Below the pieces are notes generated by a model, which made no database searches, was not told where the DNA came from, and was given only the letters and a program-made list of their open reading frames with translations. Source: Riptortus pedestris (lineage: Eukaryota; Arthropoda; Insecta; Hemiptera; Alydidae). Taken from it: DNA of 64,000 bases. Below, piece by piece: positions 45,789-58,356 of this stretch. Location: positions 145,299,501-145,363,500 of the forward strand of contig CM032229.1 of the NCBI GenBank assembly GCA_019009955.1, read 5' to 3'. The position numbers and the translations under genes are program-made. Each line of letters begins with the position of its first letter. Positions within the stretch are counted from its first letter, which is position 1.

Positions 45789-45912
45789 GAACGGACCTCA
45801 TTTTCGTCATCTCCTGGGTAGGATCGATGGACATTTGAAGAGATTTTCCGATAATCGCGTCATGAGTACGACCTCAATAGCTGATTTCGCTTAAGGGAAA
45901 TCTGCTAAAAAT
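45728..45912 (+). repeat. family H 3' half, right half of a split copy
   Basis: (TA)n at 45728-45783, 'ttttgaacggacctcattttcgtcatctcctgggtaggatcgatgg'-type sequence and the 3' palindrome (AGCTGATTTCGC, TTAAGGGAAATCTGCTAAAA), ending 45912. Completes the half at 43860-44080. Confidence 0.7.
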
Positions 45913-47400
45913 TTGATTGCGACATCGCACTACTAATGAAATAGTCAAATATTTCTCCTATTATTAAGACTCGGGTACATTTACGTGTCCAAAACATTCC
46001 TCAGCAACACATTGATAAATGATGGTCACTCAAAAATCCAAACTTTTAATGAATCCACTTTGTTTACTTTTTTCTCGCAACCGACAGCATTTGTGACACA
46101 CCGATGGGCTGATCTGAGCCAAATCCCAGATGAATTTAGTAAATATGTCGAAATCAGTTCCGAAATGGACGGTTGCCTTACATAAGTGTTGGTTTCACCT
46201 CTCCTGAGCAACAGGGTCAAGAATAATGTGTGTAGAGACTCGCAACGGACAGCTGATTCCTTTCAATTAGCCCACAGTGGTTCTATTTGCAATGGCGAAA
46301 CCCGTAGCTATTTATAGGTAGAGCCTGTGTCTTGCAAGAGGTTTACTGCTTACTTACATGCCCTTATTGTGAGCTTTACAACCCCTTTCATAAAGATAAA
46401 CACATGTTTCATGCTAATCATGAGTAGGGAAATACATTGTATATAAACTTTTGCTATGAAATATGTAAAAAATTGTTTTTGCTTCTGACATGAATCTCCA
46501 AATAAAACAAAAACTCGTATTAAAAGAAATAATTATACAGAATTTAGTTTTTTAAAACAGAAGACATATCTCAACACATCGGATCGAAAACTGTCATACA
46601 ACAGAATCAATACACCTTTTCATAATTTACAGAAAAAGATACTATAAAAAATTACTCTATCTCAAATACATTAGAAGAAATTTGCACTTTATTTTTTATT
46701 TTTCATTCATTGTAGAATTCAATCGAATGATAGTACGCACAACTTGGCGTTACAAACATCCTAAGTATGATACTCGTATTTCAACGGCTAACCGTTTTGA
46801 GTTATCAAAGACAAGTACGTACAGATATTACGCCCAAAATAGTCTCAGATTGTTTCAGGGAGACGAATAATTTCGTTGAAATCTGAAAACCAATAAAAAT
46901 TCAGAGATTACAAGGAAGTGAAAATGCACCACTTTGAGCCAAAGGGTAACCTTTTCTAGAAATACTTCAAACTTCACTAAACTGTATTAAAGACTCACTT
47001 CTACGTGTTTCGCGATTTCATTAATGACTTTTTAAGTATTGTTAGATTTTTTAATTTACTTAACGGTTTTTCTTTTATTTAAGTAACATGTATTATTAAA
47101 CGTATTTTTCAATAAACACTAAAATGGTACAATGAAAACGTACATAACAAAATTATGGGTTTATTTCTTTTTTCATTATCGATAGGTATTCTACCACCAC
47201 AGGACCAAAAGTTAATTCTAAAATGTTATGCATTAGAAAGATGTAAAACATAACTTTTTTATGGTGTGTAAGTTTTATTTAATACATTTCTAAATGATAA
47301 AATGGATGAATTAACTTTTTTAACAGTTCAACCTTATCCTGACACAAGGAAAATCCCGGCGGATTGAACACACAAAAATATTCTTGCCACACAATAAAGA
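45913..47400. other. unassigned sequence
   Basis: AT-rich with a GC-richer stretch at 46070-46330. The overlapping plus and minus open frames there match no family I know. Confidence 0.35.
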
Positions 47401-47650
47401 AGACGCCTAATATGTAATAACAGGGCCATATCTCTATGCCCACCTATTTCAAAAATCATTATTGGGCTCCTGAAAAAACGAATCAAACAAAGAATATTTC
47501 ATTCATTAACAGCAAATCAGTCAGGGTTTCTTAAAAGTAATTCTGTAAGAGACCACATACATTCCATGAGTCGTCTACGTGAAAAAGCCAGTGCAATTAT
47601 GTTTTTCAGACTTCCAGAAGGCCTTTTCAAAGCACTATAGGAAAGTAGAG
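47401..47650 (+). pseudogene. LINE reverse-transcriptase fragment
   Basis: The frame from 47416 reads NNRAISLCPPISKIIIGLL, then KKRI..., LTANQSGFLKSN and SVRDHIHSMSRLREKASA. It matches the reverse-transcriptase fingers region (NYRPISL-x-SK ... QxGFRxxxS). A one-base shift after 'IMFF' is needed to reach DFQKAF, which corresponds to the first catalytic aspartate region. The catalytic YADD box, endonuclease and both element ends are absent. Clade uncertain. Confidence 0.6.
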
Positions 47651-48004
47651 ACTTTGGATGAGGACTGATGAAATATATTGAATTAAAATAAATATTTTAT
47701 TTTATTTTAAACACAATATTTTTACATTTGGTATTTTTCTCTGTGAAGTTTTAGCCAACCGGTATTAGTTAATATTAGTTACCAATTATTCGTAGATTCG
47801 AACTATATTGTGTTGTGGCAGGCAGCCAACTCCCGAGACAAGCGGGCGAGTCTCCCCGCTCTTGAATTATTGCTCCCAGCACCTTCAAATGAGCTTAGGC
47901 ATCTGGTGCTGGCATAAACACTATTTTACCTGAAGTTCGGGTGATAACGTTTCTCTAGAATAAGCTTTAAGTCATAGGCCCAATTTTTGTAAAATGTTAG
48001 AAAC
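47651..48004. other. unassigned sequence
   Basis: Includes a GC-rich stretch at 47818-47900; nothing identified. Confidence 0.35.
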
Positions 48005-48513
48005 GTGTGCGTAAACTAGAGCAGATTTCACGCTAACACCACTTATTGGCATTTATCTCAAAAAGTAAATGTGCAATGAGAACAATATTTGCTATTTAAT
48101 CTTCAAATAAAGTGCTTCATGATATAACAAGTAACTGTTAATATGACATGAGTAGAAGTGGGGGTTTACTGAAGGCTAAAAACTAAAAAATGCAAAAATC
48201 TCGATTAATAATCAAGTGTGAGATCAAGATAGTGAAAAAGCGCATATAACAACATTTATAAAATATTTATTTTGCAATAAGATTTTTAATAAACTTATAT
48301 AAACTTTTTCAATGTGATGTATAATAATTGAGATATTTCACATTTTCGAAATTCTCCACTCTAAACCCTCCTCCAGAGGGATTTATTTTTTTTAAACGGA
48401 CCTCATATTCGACATTCCCCTGATAGGATCGATGGACATTTGAAGATCGCGATTCGAAAATCGTCTCATGAGTCCTCAATAACTGATTTTCCTTATGGGA
48501 AAACTGTCAAAAA
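48005..48513 (+). repeat. family H element, long variant, diverged
   Basis: Starts 'gcgtaaactagagcagatttca', then the long-variant block 'gtgcttcatgatataacaagtaactgttaatatgacatgagtag', 'gagatatttcacattttcgaaattc', C-rich tract, and 'acggacctcatattcgacattcccctgataggatcg'. The 3' end is AACTGATTTTCCTTATGGGA. The (TA)n is missing. Confidence 0.6.
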
Positions 48514-49436
48514 TGTGATAACTGTTCACATCCCCTGGTTTAGATGGAATGATATTCTGGTATAAGGACACCACATCCCAAAATTTCAGGGAGCTTTGTT
48601 TACAATATTTATATTATATTCAATTTTTAAATTCATTATTCCCCAATAAAAAGAGGTTCGACATAGATATTTTATTATTTTAATCCTGGTTTGATTTAAA
48701 CGTATTTATTCAAAGATAATACCCACAGCAACAGCAATCGTAAATTCACTAATATTACAATAAGTTGAAAAGAAACGTTATTACAAAAACTTCAACTAAA
48801 AATCAGCTATCAAAATTAAAACACTGTTTGTTAACAGACTAGAGAAGAATAAATTTCAAATATAATGGTGAAGTTACTAATTAATTCAGTTAAGATAAAT
48901 TATAGTAATTTTCCGCCACGAACAAAGAAATTCATTAACTAACTTTCTGTGCCCTGGTTGAGAGTCTAAGTGATCAATCGTAATTATTTTATATTCAGAG
49001 TAATATAGAAAAATAACATGAAAAATCTTCTTTCTGTCTCATTGGACATTGTACATAATTGACACGATGGCAAAAAGTGTATAATAAACTAATTTACATA
49101 TTTAATTTTACACATAAATTAAAACTAGTTCTGATTTGATTTATTATTCTGAAAACCAGATATATTATATTGTAGACTATTAGAAAAAAAAGAAATTGGA
49201 ACGTATCATTTCCAACATAGTACATTGACAAACATAAACAAATACTTATTTTTTCAGTATTTCATAAGTTGCGGTTTCGAAGGTATTCAGGATACATTAA
49301 CCCCGACTACTGTATTGCTAGTAACTTGGTGGTTTCCCATTAGACTTGTGGTGAATACATCTAACCGCTTCGTATTTCAACATCACTTGATTATCGTCGG
49401 ATCCTATCATGTACAGCATCAGGCTAATTATTAAAC
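48514..49436. other. unassigned AT-rich sequence
   Basis: Nothing recognised; the open frame at 49225-49434 shows no motif. Confidence 0.4.
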
Positions 49437-50211
<775 letters not shown>

Positions 50212-50359
50212 AGTAACTAACTAAATGCCCTCCGTCGTCTACCTTCGATCCTCGGCCTCGAATCTTGAAGTGGGACATAACTACTTCTAAGCCGTATTAC
50301 ATTACCATTCGTCGGCAGTCACACTCCATCCGGCCCGGAGGACCATTTTGTTAGTTACT
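50212..50359. mobile_element. small MITE-like inverted-repeat unit
   Basis: AGTAACTAACTAAATG, then CCCTCCG (50212-50234) is inverted with one indel and few mismatches at 50336-50359 (CGGAGGACCATTTTG, TTAGTTACT). The interior of about 100 bp is GC-rich compared with its flanks. Near-identical direct blocks, 'ataaattttagcaa.agtgacta'-like, lie just outside both ends (near 50195 and 50376). Superfamily not determined. Confidence 0.5.
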
Positions 50360-50576
50360 AACACTGACTGCGATATAAATTTTAGCAAATAGTGACTAAT
50401 ACCCTGAGCTCTAAATTTATAGTAATAAATTTAAATAATTTTTAATATGCAATATGGATTTTTTCTGAGAAGATTTTCCATAAGCTATAAGGGTTGTACT
50501 CATGATACCATTTTTGAAAATTGTGTACTAATAATGAGGTAAATAGATATTTCAATATACAGATGACGTTTTCATT

Positions 50577-51364
50577 TTTAGCAGATTTCCCTTAAGGGAA
50601 ATCAGCTATTGAGGTCGTACTCATGCCGCGATTTTCGAAAAATTTCTTCAAATGTCCATCGATCCTACCCAGGAGATGACGAAAATGAGGTCCGTTCAAA
50701 ACTATATATATATATTTGTCTGTTATCACTCTAGCGGTCGCAATTTTTGTTTGATCGTTACGAAACTCGATATTTAACCGTTTTATGTAAAAAGACAGAT
50801 CAAGTTCGTTAATGGCTGAAATCGGACCAGAGGGAGGGGGGGTTTAGAGGGGGGATTTTTGAAAATTCAAAATATCTCCGTTATTATTCATCGGATCGAA
50901 AAATTGTATAGAACCAATCTTATTGCAAATTAAATTTACTATAAATATTGTTATATACATTTATTCTCTATCTTGAATATTAACCGAGATATTTGCATTT
51001 TTATGAAGTCTGTGGTCGGGTATAGTTCGGATTACGTCGGCCATCTTCGTCATTTCTCGGCTCAGGCGGAAGCTTCTTCTAACCTGGCGTTTCTAACCTT
51101 ACCTTACCTTCCTTACTTTGTGAGATTTATGCAAATACGTTCTGTTCATCCGCCCCCCCCCTTCTTTAGTCCTCTACTAAAATTTGAGTTATTAAAATAT
51201 AAATTATTCTTTATTATTCTTCAGTTGGGTATTTATTTTAATTAACTGAAAGATTTCTCATTATCTAATCACGGTGGTATTGTGTTACCAGTATGCAGAT
51301 TTCTCTATTGTAAAACTTCACAGGAGAAATCTGCTTAATTTACGCAGCCCCTGCGTGACGGACT
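50577..51364 (-). mobile_element. family H element, full length
   Basis: Minus-oriented. The 3' palindrome is perfect (GCAGATTTCCC, TTAA, GGGAAATC) at 50581-50605. The TA core is short (50704-50715), followed by 'actctagcggtcgcaatt', a G-rich tract (50831-50856) and the 'cttgaatattaaccgagatatttgc' block. A private insert (51010-51260) separates this from GCAGATTTCTCTATTG, GGAGAAATCTGC and TTTACGCAGCCCCTGCGTGA, then CGGACTTTTA. The insert explains its length. Confidence 0.75.
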
Positions 51365-51658
51365 TTTATTTATTTATTTGGTGAACTCCGCAACTAGCGA
51401 TGTCGCTCAGTATCATTTAATTTCAATTCCTTAAATTAAAATGTTAAAGTAAAGAAAAATGTTTTGAAAATTATTAAAACAGTATAAAATATAGCTATAT
51501 ATAAAACTAAGTAATAAAATAATATTAAGAAACCGTTAAAATTAAACTATGTAAAACTATAATTCCTCATCATAGAACAGTCAACAGCCATGCGTGACTG
51601 ACTTTTACTCTAATATATTAGTTCTGACTTGTGGATTGGTAGCCAAGTACAGCGACGT
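51365..51658. other. unassigned sequence
   Basis: Nothing recognised. Confidence 0.35.
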
Positions 51659-51684
51659 ATGTGTCTGCGTGTGTGTGTGTATGT

Positions 51685-51722
<38 letters not shown>

Positions 51723-51755
51723 GTGCGTGTGTGTGAGTGTGTGTGTGCGTGTGTG

Positions 51756-51843
<88 letters not shown>
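51659..51843 (+). repeat. (GT)n microsatellite ending in (GA)n
   Basis: About 170 bp of GT with scattered C and A interruptions, then about 17 bp of GA. Open frames on both strands here (Cys/Val or His/Thr runs) are by-products. Confidence 0.95.
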
Positions 51844-51844
<1 letters not shown>

Positions 51845-53116
51845 TTATAAAAATACTTTCCTTGGTATCTCCCTGGTATAACACAGAGGCAAAGGATTGC
51901 CGTATGACCGGCGCCAACAGTTGTAGGGCAATTGTGCTACTCAGCTCAGTTTGTAAACTACGTGGGTATAATCTCAAACCAAAATGTCGAGTTTCATTCC
52001 AATAAGTAGTGTCTTAAAAGGGAAACCGATCGCCCAACTCCAGTTAGCAAACCCTCTGAATACATTGTTAGAACAATCTAGATCAGTCACGAATAAGTAA
52101 TCACCGCATGCAATCCTCTGAATTTATCTTCTCTTTGGATAACGAGCAGAGTTAATTTGCATTTGCGACATCGATAAAGAGGCTGTATACTTAAGGGAGT
52201 GAAAGGAAGTCCTGATGAAGTAATGTTGAATAATTGAAACTTAGTTAAGACCTTCTCCCTGATCCTTTTAATGATGCATTCATTGTTGAAAGTGTCCTAT
52301 TCTTTTATTATCCAGACAGAAAATTTAGGATTTTATATTTCTTTAATTAAAGTACACTTCATGTTATTACGGCTAACTACTGTTGATAATATCCGTACAA
52401 TTACCAGCAGTTTAACAGTAAGAAAATTAGCTTTTGTGGTATGTATATTCATATATATATACACCCAAATAAACAAAAACGTGCGCGTTGAAGCAGTCAC
52501 AATTTTTTTCATTGTAACCTACCGCGATATTAAATCGTTTCACATAGAACTAAGGATACTAGTTTTTATCGTTCCAAATCGAAAGACAAGAATCGGTAAT
52601 GTATAGAAAAGGTAACGAAATGCCTCCAATATTGTGTGCCACATTGAAAAATTTCTGAAAATCGTTATGATGGACGTGGTATTTGCTGTGAATGATGTAT
52701 TGATAGATTTTTCAATTACTAATGTTAACTGAGTTGTTTATATTTCTTCCTTTTTAGTTTTTAGCAGGTCCTCGATCCTACTCAAGCGAATTTTAAATTA
52801 AGCTATTAAATCTCTAAATATAACTTGCTCACTCGAAATTTTAACTTTAATTTCCGTAGGAATATTACTATGAATGAAGAGGTCTATTAGTTTTATTTTT
52901 TGAGGGGATAAACAGAATAAACTTCAATAGAAATACTTTTGATTTTTGTTAAATTATTATACTTAATGGCGTTGATAACCCTATAATGAAAAAATCACAC
53001 TTTAAAATCCTTAGTCCCATCTCAGGGTAGTACTCTCAAATATGCTTTTTACGAATATGGTGCTTTCGCATCCAAAGTTGAGTGAGTTGAATCATTGGCC
53101 AAGTAAACTCCTTGAT
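51844..53116. other. unassigned sequence
   Basis: No recognised gene or repeat; the open frame at 52271-52606 has no motif I recognise. Confidence 0.35.
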
Positions 53117-53495
53117 GTTATTTATTAACGCCCACTTTGTGCTACTAAGGCTAATAGGAAAGGGTTATCTACAGGTGTCCACCATTTTCTAGTCAGGGAG
53201 GGACTAAGGATTTTATATAATGAATTCATAGCTAAATAAATTCCCAATGCCCAGGCGGGACTCAGGTTAGCTATGAGAGCGTTGGTTTGAATCTCACTTG
53301 GTTTACCTGTAGTCGTGGTGAGTTCGGTTCATAGCTGGACAATAAGAATTTATTTAGTGAAGGACTCTTTAAATAAAAATCTTAGTCCGATTAGCCTTTG
53401 TAGCACAAAGCGGACGATAATAAATAGATAATGCTGAAGTGAGTTTACGACCAACGCCTTAACTCACATGGCTAACCTGAGCTCCTCATTGATAG
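53117..53495. repeat. SINE nested in an inverted SINE
   Basis: 53117-53261 is the tail and body of a minus-oriented SINE, up to CCCAGGCGGGA. 53262-53432 is a plus-oriented SINE from CTCAGGTTAGC to GGACGATAATAAAT. 53440-53495 is the missing head of the minus SINE (GACCAACGCC...GGCTAACCTGAGCTC). The inner copy interrupts the outer one between box B and box A; about 25-30 bp of the outer copy is lost. Confidence 0.72.
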
Positions 53496-53572
53496 GAATG
53501 ACGGTAGTAAAATTGGTCATTACTGAGTAATAGTTTATTCATAGAGCCGTGTATATTTCGCTGATGCAATGG

Positions 53573-53593
53573 ATATATATATATATATATATA
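53573..53593. repeat. short (TA)n
   Basis: About 10 TA units, no H flanks. Confidence 0.7.
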
Positions 53594-54020
53594 TTGCCAA
53601 ACGTAAATAAGACAAATGTCACCACAGCTGCAACAGCTTTTAGGGAAGCTATTGCTGTAAACGGAATTTGCATTACTGATGCAACCGAACAGCCGTAACT
53701 ATCGTATAAGCACGTATTCTGTAACTCATAATACCTGCGGTTTCTTTTACAGATGATTTATTATAAGTTCTCTAGCTCTTAAAAGGAATCAATTTATTTA
53801 CATGATAACGTAACCACAGAGTTCTCTAGCTCTGAGTAAAGGAAATATATTTATGAATTCTTGGCTCAATCCCATTCAATCAAAAATAAGTACGCTAAAA
53901 GCTCAGAAATAGATATTAAGCACTTCCTTCTTGGAATATATTATCCAATCACTCTTCATTCTACCTTAGTTTGAAGACATATTCGAGAAAAACGACTGGT
54001 TGCAGCCATTTACAAAAAAA
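53594..54020. other. unassigned sequence
   Basis: Nothing recognised, apart from a repeated 'gttctctagctct' at 53767 and 53821. Confidence 0.35.
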
Positions 54021-54480
54021 AGTCCATCACGCAGGTGCTGCGTAAACTAAGCAGATTTCCCACGTGAAGTTTTAGAATAAGTATAGAATAGTTTTAGAGA
54101 AATTTCACGAGAACTGAACAGTTACTGAAACGGCAGAACTAGCTAGCCGAAACTCACGACTACAACCGAAGTTAGCCTACCTCATCATATCCGCTACTCT
54201 CAATATAATGCAAACATCTCGGTTAATATTCAAGATAGAGAACAAATGTTTATAACAATATTTATAGTAAATTTAATTTGCAATAAAATGTGTTCTATAC
54301 AATTTTTCGATCCGACGAATAGTAATGGAGATATTTCGAAAATCCCCACCTCTAAATCCCCCTCCCATTGGTCCGATTTCAGCCGTTAACGAACTTGACC
54401 TTTATTTTTACATAAGACGTTTAAATATCTTTTGGTTTGAGTTTGGTAACGTTCAAGCAAAAATTGCGACCGCTAGAGCG

Positions 54481-54530
<50 letters not shown>

Positions 54531-54635
54531 CATATATATAATTTTGAATGGACCTCATTTTCGTCATCTCGTGAGTAGAATCAATGGACATTTGAAGAAA
54601 ATTTTTGAAAACCACGTCATGAGTACGACCTCAAG
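54021..54635 (+). mobile_element. family H element, 3' truncated
   Basis: 5' end AGTCCATCACGCAGGTGCTG after an A8 run, GCAGATTTCCCACGTG, a core with C-rich tract (54346-54363), 'gcgaccgctagagcgttaa', (TA)n (54485-54526) and 'gacctcattttcgtcatctcg'. It stops after 'gagtacgacctcaag' (54635), just before the 3' palindrome. The open frame at 54325-54675 is a read-through of this element. Confidence 0.7.
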
Positions 54636-54936
54636 AACCAACCAAAAGAAAAATTCTACATTGGTTATTACGTGAAGGAATGCGTCAGAAATTATCCTGG
54701 ATGGTAAATGAAGCAAAGAATGTGGGAGTCTGAATGAAAGATTCTGTTAAAAGAGACTGATTTCAATATTTTGATGAACTTTCTCCGAAATTATTCCTTT
54801 TAGTGAATATAACTTTCTTTTTGTAGAACCAATCGAAATTTACATTTTTATTGCGACACCAAATACTCAGTCCTGCAACTAGCAGTTAACACAATATTTG
54901 TACTTAAACAGCTAGGGATCTACATTAGATAAAAAC

Positions 54937-55363
54937 GTCTTGCACGCAGGGGATGCACTAGCAGATTTCCTGCGTGAAATTTTTACAATAGAGAAATTTC
55001 ACGAGAGCCGAACAGTTACGAAAACGGCCGAACTAGGTTTTGGCGGGAAACGCACTCTCGTCCGTTATCCGCCCACGTTTAATAAAAATGCAAATATCTC
55101 CGTTAATATTCAAGATAGAGAATAAATGTATATAACCATTTACAGAATACTTAATTTTTTGGTTCTACACAATTTTTGACCCGACGTACGGTAACGGAGA
55201 TATTTCCAACTCCCCACCCCTTTGACTGGTCCGATTTCAGCCGTTAACGGCCTTGATCAGTCTTTTTTTGTAAAACGTTTAAATATCGAGTTAGGTAATG
55301 ATCAAACAAAATTTGCGACCGCTAGAGCGTTAACAGACAAATGTATATATATATATATATATA
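54937..55363 (+). repeat. family H 5' half, left part of a split copy
   Basis: 5' end GTCTTGCACGCAGGGGATGC, AGCAGATTTCCTGCG, 'aatttcacgagagccgaacagttacg', 'atctccgttaatattcaagatagag', a short C-rich tract and 'gcgaccgctagagcgttaacagac', then (TA)n from 55343. The 3' half is at 58346-58478. Confidence 0.7.
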
Positions 55364-56700
55364 TTAGCTCAGATACCCGGCTTCGCCCAGGGTATTGATT
55401 TGAGGCTGAATATTGATGGTATTTTTTAGGCAAGGCTTTACTTTGCACAATATTTTGACATTTACCCGTTCCAGTGTTTAGGGTTAATACCCGTTGTTGG
55501 CATTTGTTAATAATAGAATTAATTTTTTAAGTAAGTCTTCACTATCCTCCAAATTGTCATATATCCCGTCTCCTGTACATTATGCAGAGATTTCAGTTAT
55601 TAAGGACAAAATATTAACATAGATTTGAATTAATTTTTCCATGTGAGGTACCTCATAGCTCAAATTGGAATAAATTGTTGAGCATATTAATATTTATACG
55701 CAAATTACTTGCTCCACACATTGTTCCTGGACAAATGTATAAAACAAAAGTTAATCTAAATAACAAAGTACAGCTTTTGTTATGTGCATGTTTGTCGAAA
55801 AACAAATATACAATGAAATATCGCGAATTTTTATTTCATGCCTCATTTATAACCCCCACTCCCCTTCTAACCTAAACATTTTAATATAGCTTATAATCAT
55901 GGAAGAATTAATTAATGCTAATTGACATACCGAGTTTTTTTAAGTTCGGTTTAATCGTTAGCGCCCAATGAAATAGTTGACTCCCGCTTTAGTTTATAGT
56001 GTATATCTCAACAAGGTTATTCTAAATAATAAAATAAACAACTTTTGCTATGTTCATATTTGCCGAAAAACGAATAGAAAACGAAATGTCGCTATTCTTA
56101 AATTCAGGCCTCCCTTACAACCCCCACTCCTGCCCGTCCCTAGAAATGTTGCTATGGCTTGTTATAATGAAAGCGTTAGTGCTAATACATATACCGAGTT
56201 TTATTTATTTCGGTTGGGTATTTTGTCCCAAATTAAATTGTTCACTTCCGCTATAGGTTTTAGCGTATATCTCGTTTATGATATATACACGGTACGGTAT
56301 ACGAAAATAGTGGATATAACAAAAGTTACTCTAAATTACAAAATAAACAACTTTTGTTATGGGCATATTTGCTGAAAAAGCAATAGGAAACGAAATATTG
56401 GTATTTTTAATTTGAGGCCTCCCTTATAACCCCCACTCCTGTTCGTCTTAGAGAATATTAATATAGCCTAAAGTCTAAGTTGGGCTAGTAGTAATATACA
56501 TACCAAGTTTCTTAAAATTCGGTTCAGCTGTTTATGCGTGAAAAGGTAACAAACAAACAAACAAATAAACAAACAAACAAACAGACAACAAAGAAACAAA
56601 ATGCAGTTATGGTGTCTATGACATGTGGAACGAAAAGTTATAGTGAAATTTTGCGAAACAAAATCAATGTACAGACAGAGGTTACAATTTTATATATATA
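55364..56700 (+). mobile_element. family P element, copy 1 of a tandem pair
   Basis: The head TTAGCTCAGATACCCGGCTT, CGCCCAGGGTA forms a hairpin. Then come a unique region of about 370 bp, three internal units (CCCCCACTCC blocks at 55854, 56112 and 56428) and 'ttcggttcagctgtttatgcgtg'. A (CAAA)n stretch and the tail 'gacagaggttacaatttta' with short (TA)n follow. No ORF spans it; the 56-58 kb open frames are cross-unit readings. The class is unproven: head truncation elsewhere and a microsatellite tail suggest a non-autonomous retroelement. Confidence 0.65.
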
Positions 56701-58322
56701 CTAGCTCAGATACCCGGCTTCGCCCGGGAATTGATTTGAGGCTGAATGGTGATAGTATTTTTTTGGCAAGGCTTTAATTTGCACAATATTTTGACATTTA
56801 CCCGTCCCAGTGTTTAGGGTTAATACCCGTTGTTGGCATTTGTTAATAATAAAATTAATTTTTTATGTATGTCTTCACTGTCCTCCAAATTGTCATATTT
56901 CCCGTCTACTGTGCATTATGCATACATTTCAGTTATTAAGGACAAAATATTAACAAAGATTTGAATTAATTTTTCCAGGTGAGGTAACTCATAGTTCAAA
57001 TTGGAATGAATTGTTGAGCATATCAATATTTCTACGTAAATTACTTGCTCCACACATTGTTCCTGGAGAAATGTATAAAAAAAAAAAAAAAAGTTAATCT
57101 AAATAACAAAGTAAACAACTTTTGTTATGTGCATGTTTGTCAAAAAACATATAGACAATGAAATATCGCAAAATTTTATTTCAGGCCTCCCTTATAACCC
57201 CCACTCCCGTTCTAACCTAAAAATTTTAATACAGCTTATAATCATGGAACAATTAATGCTAATTGACATACCGAGTTTTTTTTAGTTCGGTTTAATCCTT
57301 AGCGCCCAATGAAATAGTTGACTCCCGTTTTAGTTTATAGTGTATATCTCGTTTACACTTTGTTAAAAGATCAAAATGAACATGACAAAAGTTACTTTAA
57401 ATAACAAAATAAACAACTTTTGTTATGTTCATATTTGCCGAAAAACGAATACAAAACGAAATACCTCAATTTTTAAATTCAGGCCTCCCTTACAATCCCC
57501 ACTCCTGCCCGTCCCTAGAAATGTTGGTATGGCTTTTTATAATGAAAGCGTTAGTGCTAATACAAATACCGAGTCTTTTGTGCCAAATAAAATTGTTGAC
57601 TCCCTCTATAACTTTTAGCGAATAACGCCTTTATACTTCGGTATACGACGATAGTGTACATAAAAAAAGTTTCTCTAAATAACAAAAGAAACAACTTTTG
57701 TTATGTGCATAATTGCCGAAAATGCATTAGAAAACGAAATACCACTATTATTAATTTCAGGCCTCCTTTATAACCCCCACTCCTGCCCGTCCCTAGAAAT
57801 GTTAGTGTGGCTTATTATAAGGAAGGCGTTAGTACTAATTCACATACCGAGTTTGGTTTAGTTCGGTTGAGTCTTTTTTGCCTAATAAATTGTTGACTCC
57901 CGCTATAGTTTTTAGCGTATAACTCATTTATACTTCCGTATACGGCAAAAGTGGATATAACAAAAGTTACTCTAAATTACAAAATAAACAACTTTTGTTA
58001 TGGGCATATTTGCTGAAAAAGCAATAGGAAACGAAATATTGGTATTTTTAATTTGAGGCCTCCCTTATAACCCCCACTCCTGTTCGTCTTAGAGAATATT
58101 AATATAGCCTAAAGTCTAAGTTGGGCTAGTAGTAATATACATACCAAGTTTCTTAAAATTCGGTTCAGCTGTTTATGCGTGAAAAGGTAACAAACAAATA
58201 AACAAACAAACAAACAGACACCAAAGAAACAAAATGCAGTTATGGTGTCTATGACATGTGAAACGAAAAGTTATCGTGAAATTTCGCGAAAAAAATCAAT
58301 GTACAGACAGAGGTTACAATTT

Positions 58323-58345
<23 letters not shown>
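56701..58345 (+). mobile_element. family P element, copy 2 of a tandem pair
   Basis: The head hairpin TACCCGGCTTCGCCCGGG begins at 56711, immediately after the tail of copy 1. It has four internal units (CCCCCACTCC blocks near 57198, 57496, 57775 and 58072) against three in copy 1. The last unit and tail (57950-58330) are nearly identical to 56330-56700, so the pair looks recently duplicated or gene-converted. It includes an A16 run at 57079. The tail is (TA)n (58322-58343). Confidence 0.65.

Positions 58346-58356
<11 letters not shown>

Noticed and set aside
46026..46220. Overlapping sense and antisense frames at 45985-46220
   Set aside because: Both strands open over the same 200 bp without motifs; likely chance.
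51594..51977. Cys/Val and Thr/His frames over the (GT)n tract
   Set aside because: Low-complexity translations on both strands of one microsatellite.
54325..54675. 116-residue open frame
   Set aside because: Read-through of a family H element and its (TA)n; equivalent frames occur in other H copies.
55977..56375. 132-residue open frame
   Set aside because: Reads across family P tandem units; the same peptide pieces recur at 57376-57618 and, on the minus strand, at 44702-44968, as expected for a repeat rather than a gene.
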